Source: Microcaldota archaeon
GTDB taxonomy: Archaea; Micrarchaeota; Micrarchaeia; Anstonellales; Bilamarchaeaceae
DNA: 64,000 bases
Assembly (NCBI GenBank): GCA_016212525.1
Contig: JACRGD010000007.1
Coordinates: 198,863-262,862 of the forward strand
Direction: 5' to 3'
Shown here: positions 16,171-25,503 of the stretch, in pieces
Layout of the letters: each line of letters begins with the position of its first letter
Position numbering within the stretch: the first letter of the stretch is position 1
Made by a program: the position numbers and the translations under genes
The notes under the pieces: model-generated
Seen by the model: the letters and a program-made list of their open reading frames with translations, nothing else
Told to the model about the DNA's origin: nothing
The model's database searches: none

Positions 16171-18711
16171 TCATTTCTTGATCGCCTTTTTCTTCTCCTT
16201 AAGCTTCTCTAACAAAGACTTGCCTCCGGCAGGAGCAGAAGGAACATCGGGTTTCTTTGGAGTCGGCCGTGGTTCGGGATCCTCATCTTCAGGAGGAGGC
16301 TCGTCCTCATCTGAGGGTTCCTGATCATCGGGATTGCTAGCAGGAGCAGCAGGAACTGCAGTCTGAGGAAGACCCTTTTGGAATAAGGATGCCGAAGCTG
16401 CGGCTGCAGAAGCTGCGGCTGCCACACCAGAGATGTTTCGAGTCGCTGCCAGTTCGTCGCGCAAGAGGCCTTTATAGATTGGATCGAACTCCTTCCAGGC
16501 ACGATCGAAATCGATCTGACCTTCTTCTTTTTCTAGTTCTATCATGAGCCGGTTGGCTGCGCTATTGACAGAAAGAACGAAATCGAGCTCAAGTAAAAGA
16601 GGGTTCTTGAGTTCTTTTGCAGTCTTATATATCTGGTAGTAAACCTTACCCTTGAAGAACGCCTGCATAATGTACTGCTCCGGAGCTATACCCGACTCTT
16701 CACTTCGGCGGGCGAGGGCTGGCGGGATAAACTGGATGTCGAGATTCTTTTCGAGTTTCTTTAGATCGACCTTATCAAAGTCCCATTCATTAGCCTCGGG
16801 ATTTCGTATGAACTTTGCTTCATAACTGCACTGATCGATCGAATCGCCACGTTTGAACCGGAAAATCTCGACGAACTTCTTTTCATCGATGTCACTCTCA
16901 TATTCATAACCAAGAACACGATAAATCCTACCTTTTCGGCCAAATCGGATTTTCTTTAGGAAAGTGTATCTGTCTGTAGCATACATACTCGCCGAGGGAA
17001 CACCAAAGACCAATTCGAGCCGGTCCTGAACATCCCGGAGCGATTCTGCGTGCAGGTTGTAAAGAAGGAAGACACCGGGCTGAGTGTTTAAGAGGTTAAT
17101 AATACCCTGAACCGCAGTTCGCGATCGGACTTCGTTGATTATAAGTGCGGCATCACCCATACGCAAAAGGGCATTTGCCATCGAAACCAGATCAAGGCCA
17201 GTAGTGGCAATTGTCTGGCCACTTGCCGATTCCATATCCGAACCCTGAACTCGCGCAGCACCAATGTGGAAACCACGTTTTCTAAACGCGCGAACAGGAA
17301 TTTCTTCGATATCCTGAACTGGAATGATTCTTCTTCTTGTACCAATAGAAGTTATCTTTGCTGCAGTAAATGCCGTCTTACCAACACCCTTAAGACCCAG
17401 AACAGCTTCTGAGCAACCAAGAGTAACCATCACATCATCATAGCCGCAGAAAAATGGAGTGAATGAATGGAAGTTGAGATACTGTGCATATGTGAAGGGC
17501 TGCTCCTTCATGATACGAAGTGCACCTTGCAATTCACCGAAGGTAGCAGGTGGCCTCTGGAGGTGGCTTCTCATTGAGAGGCGTTTCACAACAACATCGA
17601 TAATCGGATTTGATTCGTCAAACTTTGCATTTCCCTTTGAAGAATAAACTATATTTTTGAATGCCCGCTCCAACAGGTCCCGATTATATCGATAGAGTGT
17701 ATGACAAACACCGTATTTGGTATGCTCCACATAAATCGGTGAATTTTCACTGTCTATATATAGATCAGTAATATTGTCTTTATCCAGCGCAAGATTTTCT
17801 ATGTGCGCTCCGGCACCCACAACCCAGGCAGCACACTCACGGCCCATAGCCATTGCTTCCTGAGGACTGATTGTTACACCATCAATTATCGCACGGTCTA
17901 TGAAGAACTGACGGAATTCACGTGTTTTGAGATTAAGCAGAATGTCCCAGTCAACAGAGTTGAACTGTTCTTTGAACTGCTCATTAATAGTAGTCTTAAG
18001 AAGTTTACCAAGTTCAGGCCTAAGGGACTCGATAATTTTGTTACGCTGGACATATAGATAAGAATCAGCACCGGGAATTTCGTAAATCTGGACCTCGATT
18101 CCAAATGGAAGGGAATAGTGAGCATCAGGTGCATCGATAGGAATTGCATTTTTTGGAATATCAAGAACCAGCGACGGAACGAAGTAGAGCGTCTTAAGAT
18201 TCACAAGATTTAGAAAGGCAGCTCGCAGATCACCAACGCTCTGAACAAGCAGATAAAGCCTTGTTGCACAATAACGTTTAAGAATTCCTGCAATCCAGGA
18301 TTTGTATGTCTGATAACCCTGCATATAAATGGATTTTTCCGGATCTGGCTCGTGATACTCGGAAAGTTCCCGCGATGCCAGAACAGGGTTGAGAAAAACA
18401 TATTCGTAAAAGCGCTTCATCGCAGCTCGACGTGTTTCGTATTCCGGGTCCTGTTTTATTCCGTAAATATCCCCACGAAGAAGAATGCTCTCCAACTGTC
18501 GTATGAATGCTGCATATTCAGTAAGCATTGAGGTTTTTTCTTCATCAAGTTCGACTACTATTTCTTCTTCATATCGGATGGTTTTGATGGGTGCTTCGGT
18601 TGTTGAGAGGTCTTTTAGGTGGAGATTGAGAAATTCAGGAGAAGCAAATTCGTAAGGACATTTTGCAAGATCGACTATGGCTCTTGTTCCCTCTAAATAT
18701 AAGTTACACAT
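16171..18711 (-). CDS. Large PilT/VirB11-type secretion or pilus ATPase
   Basis: 846 residues from ATG 18711, preferred over ATG 18726 because the TATA-like box at 18731-18741 sits ~25 nt before 18711. A long N-terminal domain (~1-300) precedes a VirB11-like core: SENSPIYVEH, P-loop GLKGVGKT (~439-446), Asp-box-like QDIEEIP, Walker-B region ALIINEVRSRTAVQG (~521-535) and the YNLHAES box in place of the TLHA motif. The last ~80 residues are Ala-rich, then Pro/Glu/Asp-rich, then Lys-rich (LLEKLKEKKKAIKK), probably a flexible tail. It should power assembly of an archaeal pilus or secretion machine. No membrane-platform gene is adjacent, unlike the second ATPase at 49274-50617. Confidence 0.85.
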   Translation of the reverse strand: MCNLYLEGTRAIVDLAKCPYEFASPEFLNLHLKDLSTTEAPIKTIRYEEEIVVELDEEKTSMLTEYAAFIRQLESILLRGDIYGIKQDPEYETRRAAMKRFYEYVFLNPVLASRELSEYHEPDPEKSIYMQGYQTYKSWIAGILKRYCATRLYLLVQSVGDLRAAFLNLVNLKTLYFVPSLVLDIPKNAIPIDAPDAHYSLPFGIEVQIYEIPGADSYLYVQRNKIIESLRPELGKLLKTTINEQFKEQFNSVDWDILLNLKTREFRQFFIDRAIIDGVTISPQEAMAMGRECAAWVVGAGAHIENLALDKDNITDLYIDSENSPIYVEHTKYGVCHTLYRYNRDLLERAFKNIVYSSKGNAKFDESNPIIDVVVKRLSMRSHLQRPPATFGELQGALRIMKEQPFTYAQYLNFHSFTPFFCGYDDVMVTLGCSEAVLGLKGVGKTAFTAAKITSIGTRRRIIPVQDIEEIPVRAFRKRGFHIGAARVQGSDMESASGQTIATTGLDLVSMANALLRMGDAALIINEVRSRTAVQGIINLLNTQPGVFLLYNLHAESLRDVQDRLELVFGVPSASMYATDRYTFLKKIRFGRKGRIYRVLGYEYESDIDEKKFVEIFRFKRGDSIDQCSYEAKFIRNPEANEWDFDKVDLKKLEKNLDIQFIPPALARRSEESGIAPEQYIMQAFFKGKVYYQIYKTAKELKNPLLLELDFVLSVNSAANRLMIELEKEEGQIDFDRAWKEFDPIYKGLLRDELAATRNISGVAAAASAAAASASLFQKGLPQTAVPAAPASNPDDQEPSDEDEPPPEDEDPEPRPTPKKPDVPSAPAGGKSLLEKLKEKKKAIKK

Positions 18712-18730
18712 GAGGGTGCTAAACATCTGA

Positions 18731-18741
18731 ATTTTTTAAAT
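18731..18741 (-). promoter_or_regulatory. TATA-like box for the large secretion ATPase
   Basis: Minus-strand ATTTAAAAAAT is centred ~25 nt before ATG 18711 and only ~10 nt before ATG 18726. It is therefore evidence for the shorter protein. Confidence 0.5.
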
Positions 18742-18768
18742 CCTTGCAAACGGAAGTTCGATTAATGA

Positions 18769-19332
18769 TTAGAATTCGATTTCATCCTCATCACCAGAGC
18801 GCATTCGAAGCCGGGCAGATAAGAGCAGATCGGCTCTCGCCTGAGTAAGAGGAGCGCCGTTAGATCTGATAAACCGGAGCTCGACATCAGAAAGAAGATT
18901 ATCGACTATGAGCAGGGCGGATGCAAGAACCTCGAATCTGCCAGGAGCATATGAAGAAAGGACGGCTGGACTGATTTCGCGAGATAAACGAAGTACCTCT
19001 CTTGCACATATTTTGGCTACATCTGGATTTGCACCTTCACCAATTATCTTAAGAAGATCATCCAGATGTCCAAAAATTCTGTGTTTTACTGCCAGATCGG
19101 CAGCACTAAGACTCAGAAGAGGATCGAGATTCGCCTTACAGATTAGAATCAGGGCAGTGCGGGCTTTGGCACGAGTAGATAGATCGTCAGGTTTTTTTTC
19201 GAGTCTTAGCTTAGTTGCCCTAAGAGCCCTAGATAGCTCGAATTTAGCACGATTAATTCTATCGATTGGTTTTGAATGTCTCTTTTTTTTGGAAGTTGCC
19301 GTTGGCTCGTGAAGTTTTTTAGTAGAACTCAT
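18769..19332 (-). CDS. Hypothetical basic helical protein
   Basis: 187 residues. A Lys/Ser-rich N-terminus (TSKKKRHSKPIDRINRAKFE) is followed by regular amphipathic helices such as LLSLSAADLAVKHRIFGHLD and ICAREVLRLSREISPAVLSS. These are compatible with an alpha-solenoid or HEAT-like fold. The end is acidic (SGDEDEIEF). No signal peptide or membrane helix is seen. It precedes the large secretion ATPase on the same strand, with a separate TATA-like box between them. The family is not recognised. Confidence 0.55.
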   Translation of the reverse strand: MSSTKKLHEPTATSKKKRHSKPIDRINRAKFELSRALRATKLRLEKKPDDLSTRAKARTALILICKANLDPLLSLSAADLAVKHRIFGHLDDLLKIIGEGANPDVAKICAREVLRLSREISPAVLSSYAPGRFEVLASALLIVDNLLSDVELRFIRSNGAPLTQARADLLLSARLRMRSGDEDEIEF

Positions 19333-19435
19333 TGTTTATTCACAGGCATATAATTACTACAACAATGTTTAAAAACAGGTAGAGGACACTAAAAGAAAAT
19401 AATAAAGATAAAAAACGAAAGAAAAGACTACTTAA

Positions 19436-21145
19436 TTAACTCTTTTTGGCTTCCTTTTCCTTGCCCAGCGTCTCTTCTATTATTGCTGCATAAGTTGGAC
19501 GGGTAAGAAGATAACCCAAAAGAGCACCAAGTATGGTTGAGATCGCAAATCCTATGACTTCTACAAGGCCTGAGAACAGAAGAGGCAGCATGGAGAAGAT
19601 GGCCACGATTGCATTTGTTCTAATAATCCCAAATGCAAGATTGACTTTCTCATGTGCATCATGGTGCTCATCATCTTCATCGCGCTTTGTCAGTTCATCA
19701 GTAATAACGATCTGTGCATCGACACCCACACCTATTGCTGCAAGAATTCCCGCAACTGCCGCAAGGTCAATAGTAAACGAACCCAGAATCGAGATCAGGA
19801 TTACCAGTTCACCAAGGCTTATTAGTAGAATTGGAATAGACGCCTTAAGAGTCCGATATCGAATACCAATAAGCAGAGAAATGATTGCAAGGGATGCTGC
19901 AATTGCTATAAGACTCAATCGCAGGAATTCTTCCCCTAGCGAAGCAGGAAGAACAGTTCGGGACCCTACCGAAATTTTAACCGGCAATGCTCCGCCCTTA
20001 AGGATGGACTGGATACTCTTGACTTCATCCGAAGCTGCCTTTGAACGAAGAGTCGGATCTGCAACATTTGCAACGCTTCCGGTGATAACATAACCATAAC
20101 TGGCAATTCCGGAGGTAACTTCAGGACCAAGTAAAGGACCCGAAAGAAGACCAACAGCTTCCAAGTGAGTAACCAGAAGTTCACCACCACGGCTGCGGGT
20201 AAATACAGGAATCATCTTTGAATCATTCATAGAGACAATCTGGAATCCCTTTGAACGTAGCAAGGAGAGTTGTGATTCTGAAACTTCTGAAGAAACGATG
20301 GCTTTAGTTTGATTGGTTTTTGGCGAGATGCCAGATAGATTACCATCAAGAAGATAGACGGAAATATTTCCTTCATTAAAGGCAAGTGCACGATTAAGTG
20401 CTCTGAGAGTCTCACGCTCTGATGCATCCTGAAACAGGAATGATTTTAGTGATGAATTAGTATAGAACAAAACCGCATCCTTTGGACGATCCAGGAACAT
20501 GTAAACAGGATAGTCATTCTTGTTCCGTGCCGCATTGGCAAACATATCCCCGCCTTCTTTGTCAACTGAGAATCCGACTCCCCAGTCAGCACCGGTGCGC
20601 TGAAGTTCGGAAATACCAAGAGAACGGATACTTGTACTATAGATGTGCTCGCCCGAAACAGCCAGCTTTCCATCCACAATACCCTGATAAACCCCCTGTT
20701 TCGAGAGAGTTTCTTCAATAAATCGAATTGTATTTTCATTGCTGGTGGGCATTTCGACATTGATTTCATTATCGCCTACGGCTCGCACCTTGATCTCGGT
20801 AAGACCAAGGACGCTGACTCTGGTTTTTATTGTATTGATAAGTTCACTCATGGTTGGCTGATCTACAGATCGCTCAAGGATTATCGGAATTCTTGTACCA
20901 CCGCTAAAGTCAATACCGAACTTGAGCCCATTAAAGGCAATGTTGGTCAGTGCAAGTAAAACCAGCAATATCATACTTAGAATTTTTACTCTTGATTCCT
21001 TCCAGAATAGAGAAAATGAACCAAAGGTCAGAAGTGCCGTGATTAACAATAAACCCGCAAACGAAGGATATAGTAAAGTAAGAGCGGCGAAAATAGCAAA
21101 AACAATGGCAACAGTAACCGATTTTGAATCTTTGGGAATTTCCAT
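19436..21145 (-). CDS. secD: Protein translocase subunit SecD
   Basis: 569-residue membrane protein of the SecDF export helper complex, which uses ion flow to promote late steps of protein translocation outside the membrane. It has one early membrane segment region, then the signature FGIDFSGGTRIPI at ~74-86. A long extracytoplasmic P1-like domain contains TRIKVRAV-type strands (LGLTEIKVRAVGDNEI). The C-terminus holds about five helices with GILAAIGVGVDAQIVITDEL and IRTNAIVAIFSMLPLLF. It abuts secF with no gap: the secF stop TAA directly precedes this ATG. Confidence 0.93.
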   Translation of the reverse strand: MEIPKDSKSVTVAIVFAIFAALTLLYPSFAGLLLITALLTFGSFSLFWKESRVKILSMILLVLLALTNIAFNGLKFGIDFSGGTRIPIILERSVDQPTMSELINTIKTRVSVLGLTEIKVRAVGDNEINVEMPTSNENTIRFIEETLSKQGVYQGIVDGKLAVSGEHIYSTSIRSLGISELQRTGADWGVGFSVDKEGGDMFANAARNKNDYPVYMFLDRPKDAVLFYTNSSLKSFLFQDASERETLRALNRALAFNEGNISVYLLDGNLSGISPKTNQTKAIVSSEVSESQLSLLRSKGFQIVSMNDSKMIPVFTRSRGGELLVTHLEAVGLLSGPLLGPEVTSGIASYGYVITGSVANVADPTLRSKAASDEVKSIQSILKGGALPVKISVGSRTVLPASLGEEFLRLSLIAIAASLAIISLLIGIRYRTLKASIPILLISLGELVILISILGSFTIDLAAVAGILAAIGVGVDAQIVITDELTKRDEDDEHHDAHEKVNLAFGIIRTNAIVAIFSMLPLLFSGLVEVIGFAISTILGALLGYLLTRPTYAAIIEETLGKEKEAKKS

Positions 21146-22261
21146 TTAGTCCGCCTCCTGAGTTTGGGATTTTGGTTTCTTCTCGACATCATGCAAAACG
21201 ATTATGGCATTTATACCCCATGTGGCAAATATATCACCAACAAGGCCGGCAAGAGCAACTGCAGAAATCTCATAGAAAACAGAAATATGTGTCAAGGTTG
21301 CAAGTACAAAAAGAATCCCGAACGAAACGATTGCCAGGAAACTCATAGTCATACCAGTTTTCATTGCCTCATACGCGTTTTGATGAGGCTCGCCTTTTCG
21401 TTTGAGAATCCGGGTCGTAAGAAGAATGTCAGTGTCAAGTGAGAAACCTATGAGCATCAAAAGTGCAGCAAATGAGTGGAGGGTAAAGGGAATACCAAAT
21501 GCACCCATTGCACCCATTGCAATTAGCACATCAGCAAGCGCACCAGCAAGAACTGCAATGCTTGGAGTAATGCTTCTAAAGAAAAGGAAGACCAGTACAA
21601 TGCTTAGGATTGCAGACATTACAACGACGCCTAGAGCCTGCTGAATGAACTTGGTCGAAAGTAGTGGACTTACAGTCTGAACAGAAATCGAAGAATAGGC
21701 AACGTGCTTATCGATCGTCTGAGATATTTTTGTCTGATAATTTTTGAAAACTGCAGAATATGCATCAGAGAACTGCTTCTGGAGCAAATTAAGACTCATA
21801 GAATTAAGCTCTGAATCTTGCTTTGGGGTTCCTGATAAAATTAGCATCTGACTTGTCATTGAAGTTGCCTGTGCACGAAGCTCGATATATTCTGGAGAGG
21901 TAGATCCATTCTGGAAAGACTGAATTTCCAGCTGGGAGAGTTTGGGGAAAATCAGACTAAATTGGGAATTTAGATCTTCCGCTCTAACAAGATCGGAACT
22001 CTGAGGGATTTCGATTTCAAGCCTATGACCAATAGCAGTATCAAAAGCCTTGACATCCGCAGAAAGACCATCTTCGTGGAGTTGTTGCGAAAGAGCAGTC
22101 GGATCGATTTTCTTATCGACGCTCAAGGTAAGCAGGGTACCTCCCTGAAAATCAACACCCAGCTTTATCTGAGGTATGAAAAAAAGAGAAATCGCAATCA
22201 TAAGCAACGCGGGTATAGCAAAAATTCGGTAGTTGCCTTTGTAGATATTGGGAAGTTCCAT
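21146..22261 (-). CDS. secF: Protein translocase subunit SecF
   Basis: 371 residues from ATG 22261; the longer frame uses a TTG at 22288. A TAAAGAT box ~28 nt upstream fits this start. The first helix is followed by the SecF signature LGVDFQGGTLLTL (~36-48). A periplasmic-type domain follows, then five helices with VLAGALADVLIAMGAMG and the FSLDTDILLTTRILKR motif. It is the first gene of a secF-secD operon and is divergent from pyrG. Archaeal SecF is usually ~290-300 residues; the excess lies in the extracytoplasmic domain. Confidence 0.92.
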   Translation of the reverse strand: MELPNIYKGNYRIFAIPALLMIAISLFFIPQIKLGVDFQGGTLLTLSVDKKIDPTALSQQLHEDGLSADVKAFDTAIGHRLEIEIPQSSDLVRAEDLNSQFSLIFPKLSQLEIQSFQNGSTSPEYIELRAQATSMTSQMLILSGTPKQDSELNSMSLNLLQKQFSDAYSAVFKNYQTKISQTIDKHVAYSSISVQTVSPLLSTKFIQQALGVVVMSAILSIVLVFLFFRSITPSIAVLAGALADVLIAMGAMGAFGIPFTLHSFAALLMLIGFSLDTDILLTTRILKRKGEPHQNAYEAMKTGMTMSFLAIVSFGILFVLATLTHISVFYEISAVALAGLVGDIFATWGINAIIVLHDVEKKPKSQTQEAD

Positions 22262-22374
22262 ATAAATCAGCGTTAGAAATTGATACAAATCTTTACTTAC
22301 AATTCTACACTAAAGCATAAATACCATTTGGAAAAAGCAGAAATCCCTTTTATTTCATAGTCATGAGTCAAGTG

Positions 22375-22383
22375 TTTAAAAAA
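22375..22383 (+). promoter_or_regulatory. TATA-like box of pyrG
   Basis: TTTAAAAAA is centred 26 nt before the pyrG ATG, the distance expected for a leaderless transcript. No ribosome-binding site is seen before the ATG. Confidence 0.55.
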
Positions 22384-22404
22384 TGAATCCTGCAAATTAG
22401 TCCT

Positions 22405-24006
22405 ATGCAACAAAAGACTCGTTTTATTGTGATCACTGGTTCAATAATGTCAGGCTTGGGCAAGGGAATTGTTTCATCAGCCATCTCAAAACTTCTCCAA
22501 GTGAGAAACTTCAAAGTTGTTCCCATAAAATTCGACGGCTATCTAAATGTCGATTGCGGAACTATGAATCCATTTAGACATGGTGAAGTGTTCGTCTTAG
22601 AGGATGGAACAGAAGTCGATATGGATTTTGGAACTTACGAGCGTTTTCTAAACCAGTCATTAAGCGGAAGATCATCGATAACCGGCGGAAAGCTTTTCCA
22701 GAGAATAATCGAGAGAGAGCGAAAGGGCGAGTATCTAGGTAGAGACGTCCAGTTCGTGCCCCATCTAACAGACGAGATAAAAGACTGGGTACGAAATGTC
22801 GCCAAAGAATCCAAGGCAGAAATCGTAATAATCGAAGTCGGCGGAACAGTGGGGGATCTTGAGAACGGCTATTTCCTTGAGGCCATGAGACAACTTAAGT
22901 TCGAAGAGGAGCATGTCTCATTCATACAGCTCACATACATACCCGCAGTAAATCCAGGCGAGCAAAAAACAAAGCCAACTCAGCATGCGACACGATTGCT
23001 CCAGAGCATCGGAATCCAGCCAGACATAATTTTGTGCCGCGAGAGCGAACCGCTAAATGAGGAATCCAAAAAGAAGCTTGCGATTTATTGCAATGTTGCC
23101 GAAGAATGTGTATTCGATGACCCGAATCTGCATACGGTCTATGAACTGCCGCTGGTTCTTGAAAAGCAGAATTTCTATGAGCAGATAGCCAGGAAGCTGA
23201 AAATGCCCGAAGATCGAAAGCCCGAGCTCAAAGGCTGGGAAAAATTAGTACATAATATAGCGCATCCAAAAGAAAAGCCACTCAAAATTGCGATAGTCGG
23301 AAAATATACTGCAGTTAAAGATGCTTATGTGAGTGTCAAGGAAGCCCTTGTTCATGCTGCTGCTGCACAGAATGTAGGCCTTGAGATCGGATGGGTCGAA
23401 GCGAGCGATCTGGAAAAACTTTATGATGTTGCAGAGGCGCTCTCGCACTATGATGGAATTTTGGTTCCAGGCGGCTTTGGCGAGCGGGGAATCGAGGGTA
23501 AAATACGTGCAATCAAATTCGCACGGGAAAACAAAATTCCATTTATCGGATTGTGCCTTGGATTGCAGTTGATGGTTGTCGAATATGCAAGGCATGTTTG
23601 CGGACTAAAAGATGCCAATTCTACTGAATTCAACAAGACCACTACAAATCCAGTAGTAGACTTTTTACCAGAGCAAAAAAGGATATCACGCCTTGGAGGA
23701 ACCATGAGACTGGGCGCGTATGAGTGCTCGCTCAAAAAAGGAACAGTCGCTCATAAGGCATATGGAAAAGACATGGTACTCGAGCGACACAGACACAGAT
23801 ACGAGATAAATCCAAGTTATGTTTCCCTGCTTTCTGAAAAAGGGTTAGTCATTTCCGGAATTCATCCGAAAAATGAGATAGTTGAGATCGCAGAATGGAA
23901 AGAAAGCTTTGGAGTCGCAACTCAGCCACACATTGAATTGACGAGCAGACTTGAGAACCCATCTCCATTGTTTGTCGAATTCATAAAAGCGGCAAGAAAG
24001 AAATAG
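22405..24006 (+). CDS. pyrG: CTP synthase
   Basis: 533-residue enzyme that aminates UTP to CTP with ATP and glutamine. The synthetase domain starts with GSIMSGLGKGIVSSAI (P-loop, ~13-28) and contains IIEVGGTVGDLEN. The class I glutaminase domain has the oxyanion and nucleophile elements GILVPGGFGERG and IGLCLGLQL (catalytic Cys). The His/Glu of the triad are expected in the segment with SGIHPKNEIVEI. Length is standard. It is monocistronic and divergent from secF. Confidence 0.97.
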   Translation: MQQKTRFIVITGSIMSGLGKGIVSSAISKLLQVRNFKVVPIKFDGYLNVDCGTMNPFRHGEVFVLEDGTEVDMDFGTYERFLNQSLSGRSSITGGKLFQRIIERERKGEYLGRDVQFVPHLTDEIKDWVRNVAKESKAEIVIIEVGGTVGDLENGYFLEAMRQLKFEEEHVSFIQLTYIPAVNPGEQKTKPTQHATRLLQSIGIQPDIILCRESEPLNEESKKKLAIYCNVAEECVFDDPNLHTVYELPLVLEKQNFYEQIARKLKMPEDRKPELKGWEKLVHNIAHPKEKPLKIAIVGKYTAVKDAYVSVKEALVHAAAAQNVGLEIGWVEASDLEKLYDVAEALSHYDGILVPGGFGERGIEGKIRAIKFARENKIPFIGLCLGLQLMVVEYARHVCGLKDANSTEFNKTTTNPVVDFLPEQKRISRLGGTMRLGAYECSLKKGTVAHKAYGKDMVLERHRHRYEINPSYVSLLSEKGLVISGIHPKNEIVEIAEWKESFGVATQPHIELTSRLENPSPLFVEFIKAARKK

Positions 24007-24047
24007 ATCGAAAATAGCCCACTAGTTTTATTATTTAATTTAATAGT

Positions 24048-25442
24048 TTATTCACCAGGCGGAAGTGAAATTCCTGCAGAGGTCTGAATTAGTCTAGCGG
24101 AGCGAATCGGAGCGCTTGAGAGTACATGATACATCGAAAGAGGAGCAGAAGACCGGCTCGCAGTTGAAGCATGCATCGAGCCTCCAATAGAACTGCTCAG
24201 AGCCAGGACAACCGCAGCTGCCTGGGCAGATATAGATAAAAGAGTATGAGGGCCAGTCGATCTGGATTTCGAACCATGAGAGCTGGAAGAATTTGATTTA
24301 GCCTTAGAATGAGATTTAGAAGCGGAATGATGCAATGAAGTTCCAGAGGACAGAGATGCTGAGTCTGGGTTTGCAGCAAAGGAAGAAGATAACGAAACGG
24401 CCCCGGATTCTTCTTCAATAGAGGGAACTTGAGAAGTAGGTTGGGATGTAGAAATCGGAGATAAAACGGATAGCGAAATTGCCAAAGTGCCAAGAGCCTG
24501 ATTGAAAGATAATTGAGGAATAGCGACCGGAACTACGCCGTATGATGGAAGTTCAAATTCTTCATCAGCCGGAACAGTAGACGATGGAAAACTAGCAAAG
24601 GGAAGAGAACCCAAGGTTAACGAATTTGAAGGATGAACCAGAGGAATAGAAACAACCGGTGAGGGTTCGGGTTCTTCGAGAGAAAGAGGAACAAAAGGAG
24701 ATAATCCAGAGGAAGGAGTTTGAGAAAGTTGCAATAGGGGGAGGGGCAATGATGCAGGTAATGCGGGAGGAACGCAAAGAGAAACCGAGATAAGCCCGGA
24801 TTCTTCAAATTCCAAATCGGGCAGTTCTAGTTTTGCAAGAGAAGTTCCAGAAACTGCACTGGTCGAAGGAGCCATGGATCCCGGACAAAACAGAGGACCA
24901 TGATGGGTCGGAGATGAATGATCCAACTCTAAATTAGCAGAATGCGATGAAGAAGACCTAACACGAAGACGATCAGGTACAGGTGCCATTGCGGAGATGG
25001 GATGAGATAAGTTCGCAAAGAAAGGATTCCGATCGATAAGAGATAACGGATCTATATGAACAAGAACTTTTCCACTTAGGCGGTAATAGTTCCAGCGAGC
25101 CCCGGTAACTGCAGTTTCATTACTAAATCCAGAACGAGAACGCCAACGGGGAGTTTTTGTCCATCCATAGCCATTCTGGAGGCTGCGACCACTAACGAAA
25201 GTACGAGGACCGCTATAGACAGTGAATCCGAAATGTCCAAAATGACCAGAGCCAGAAAACGATTCGAAAGAAGTAGTTGAATCCGAGACAACATGGGTCT
25301 CGTGCGACTTTACAATGCTCTCGGTAAGAGCAGTAGATCGAGGGATTTTTGTAATACTATGAGTAACCTGAGCATGGATAGGAGTAGGAGTTGTAGAGAG
25401 TGAAGCACACAAAACCAAAGTTCTAAGATTAAGCGGTCTCAT
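24048..25442 (-). CDS. Secreted Ser/Pro-rich hypothetical protein
   Basis: 464 residues. A probable signal peptide (RPLNLRTLVLCASLST, cleavage near PIHAQ at ~25) leads into a Ser/Thr/Pro-rich chain. One segment (~70-115) is rich in Gly, aromatic and Arg residues (HFGHFGFTVYSGPRTF, YGWTKTPRWRSRSGF). A region around 370-400 is almost entirely Ser, His and Lys. A hydrophobic Ala-rich helix (SAQAAAVVLALSSSIGG, ~405) lies near the end. The composition suggests a heavily O-glycosylated surface protein, which is inference. No family is recognised. The coding strand is extremely pyrimidine-rich. Confidence 0.5.
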   Translation of the reverse strand: MRPLNLRTLVLCASLSTTPTPIHAQVTHSITKIPRSTALTESIVKSHETHVVSDSTTSFESFSGSGHFGHFGFTVYSGPRTFVSGRSLQNGYGWTKTPRWRSRSGFSNETAVTGARWNYYRLSGKVLVHIDPLSLIDRNPFFANLSHPISAMAPVPDRLRVRSSSSHSANLELDHSSPTHHGPLFCPGSMAPSTSAVSGTSLAKLELPDLEFEESGLISVSLCVPPALPASLPLPLLQLSQTPSSGLSPFVPLSLEEPEPSPVVSIPLVHPSNSLTLGSLPFASFPSSTVPADEEFELPSYGVVPVAIPQLSFNQALGTLAISLSVLSPISTSQPTSQVPSIEEESGAVSLSSSFAANPDSASLSSGTSLHHSASKSHSKAKSNSSSSHGSKSRSTGPHTLLSISAQAAAVVLALSSSIGGSMHASTASRSSAPLSMYHVLSSAPIRSARLIQTSAGISLPPGE

Positions 25443-25503
25443 TTACATCAGATAAATAGCCGTTTTCTATATAAATCTATCGAACGGCAGTACGTTTCCT
25501 GTC

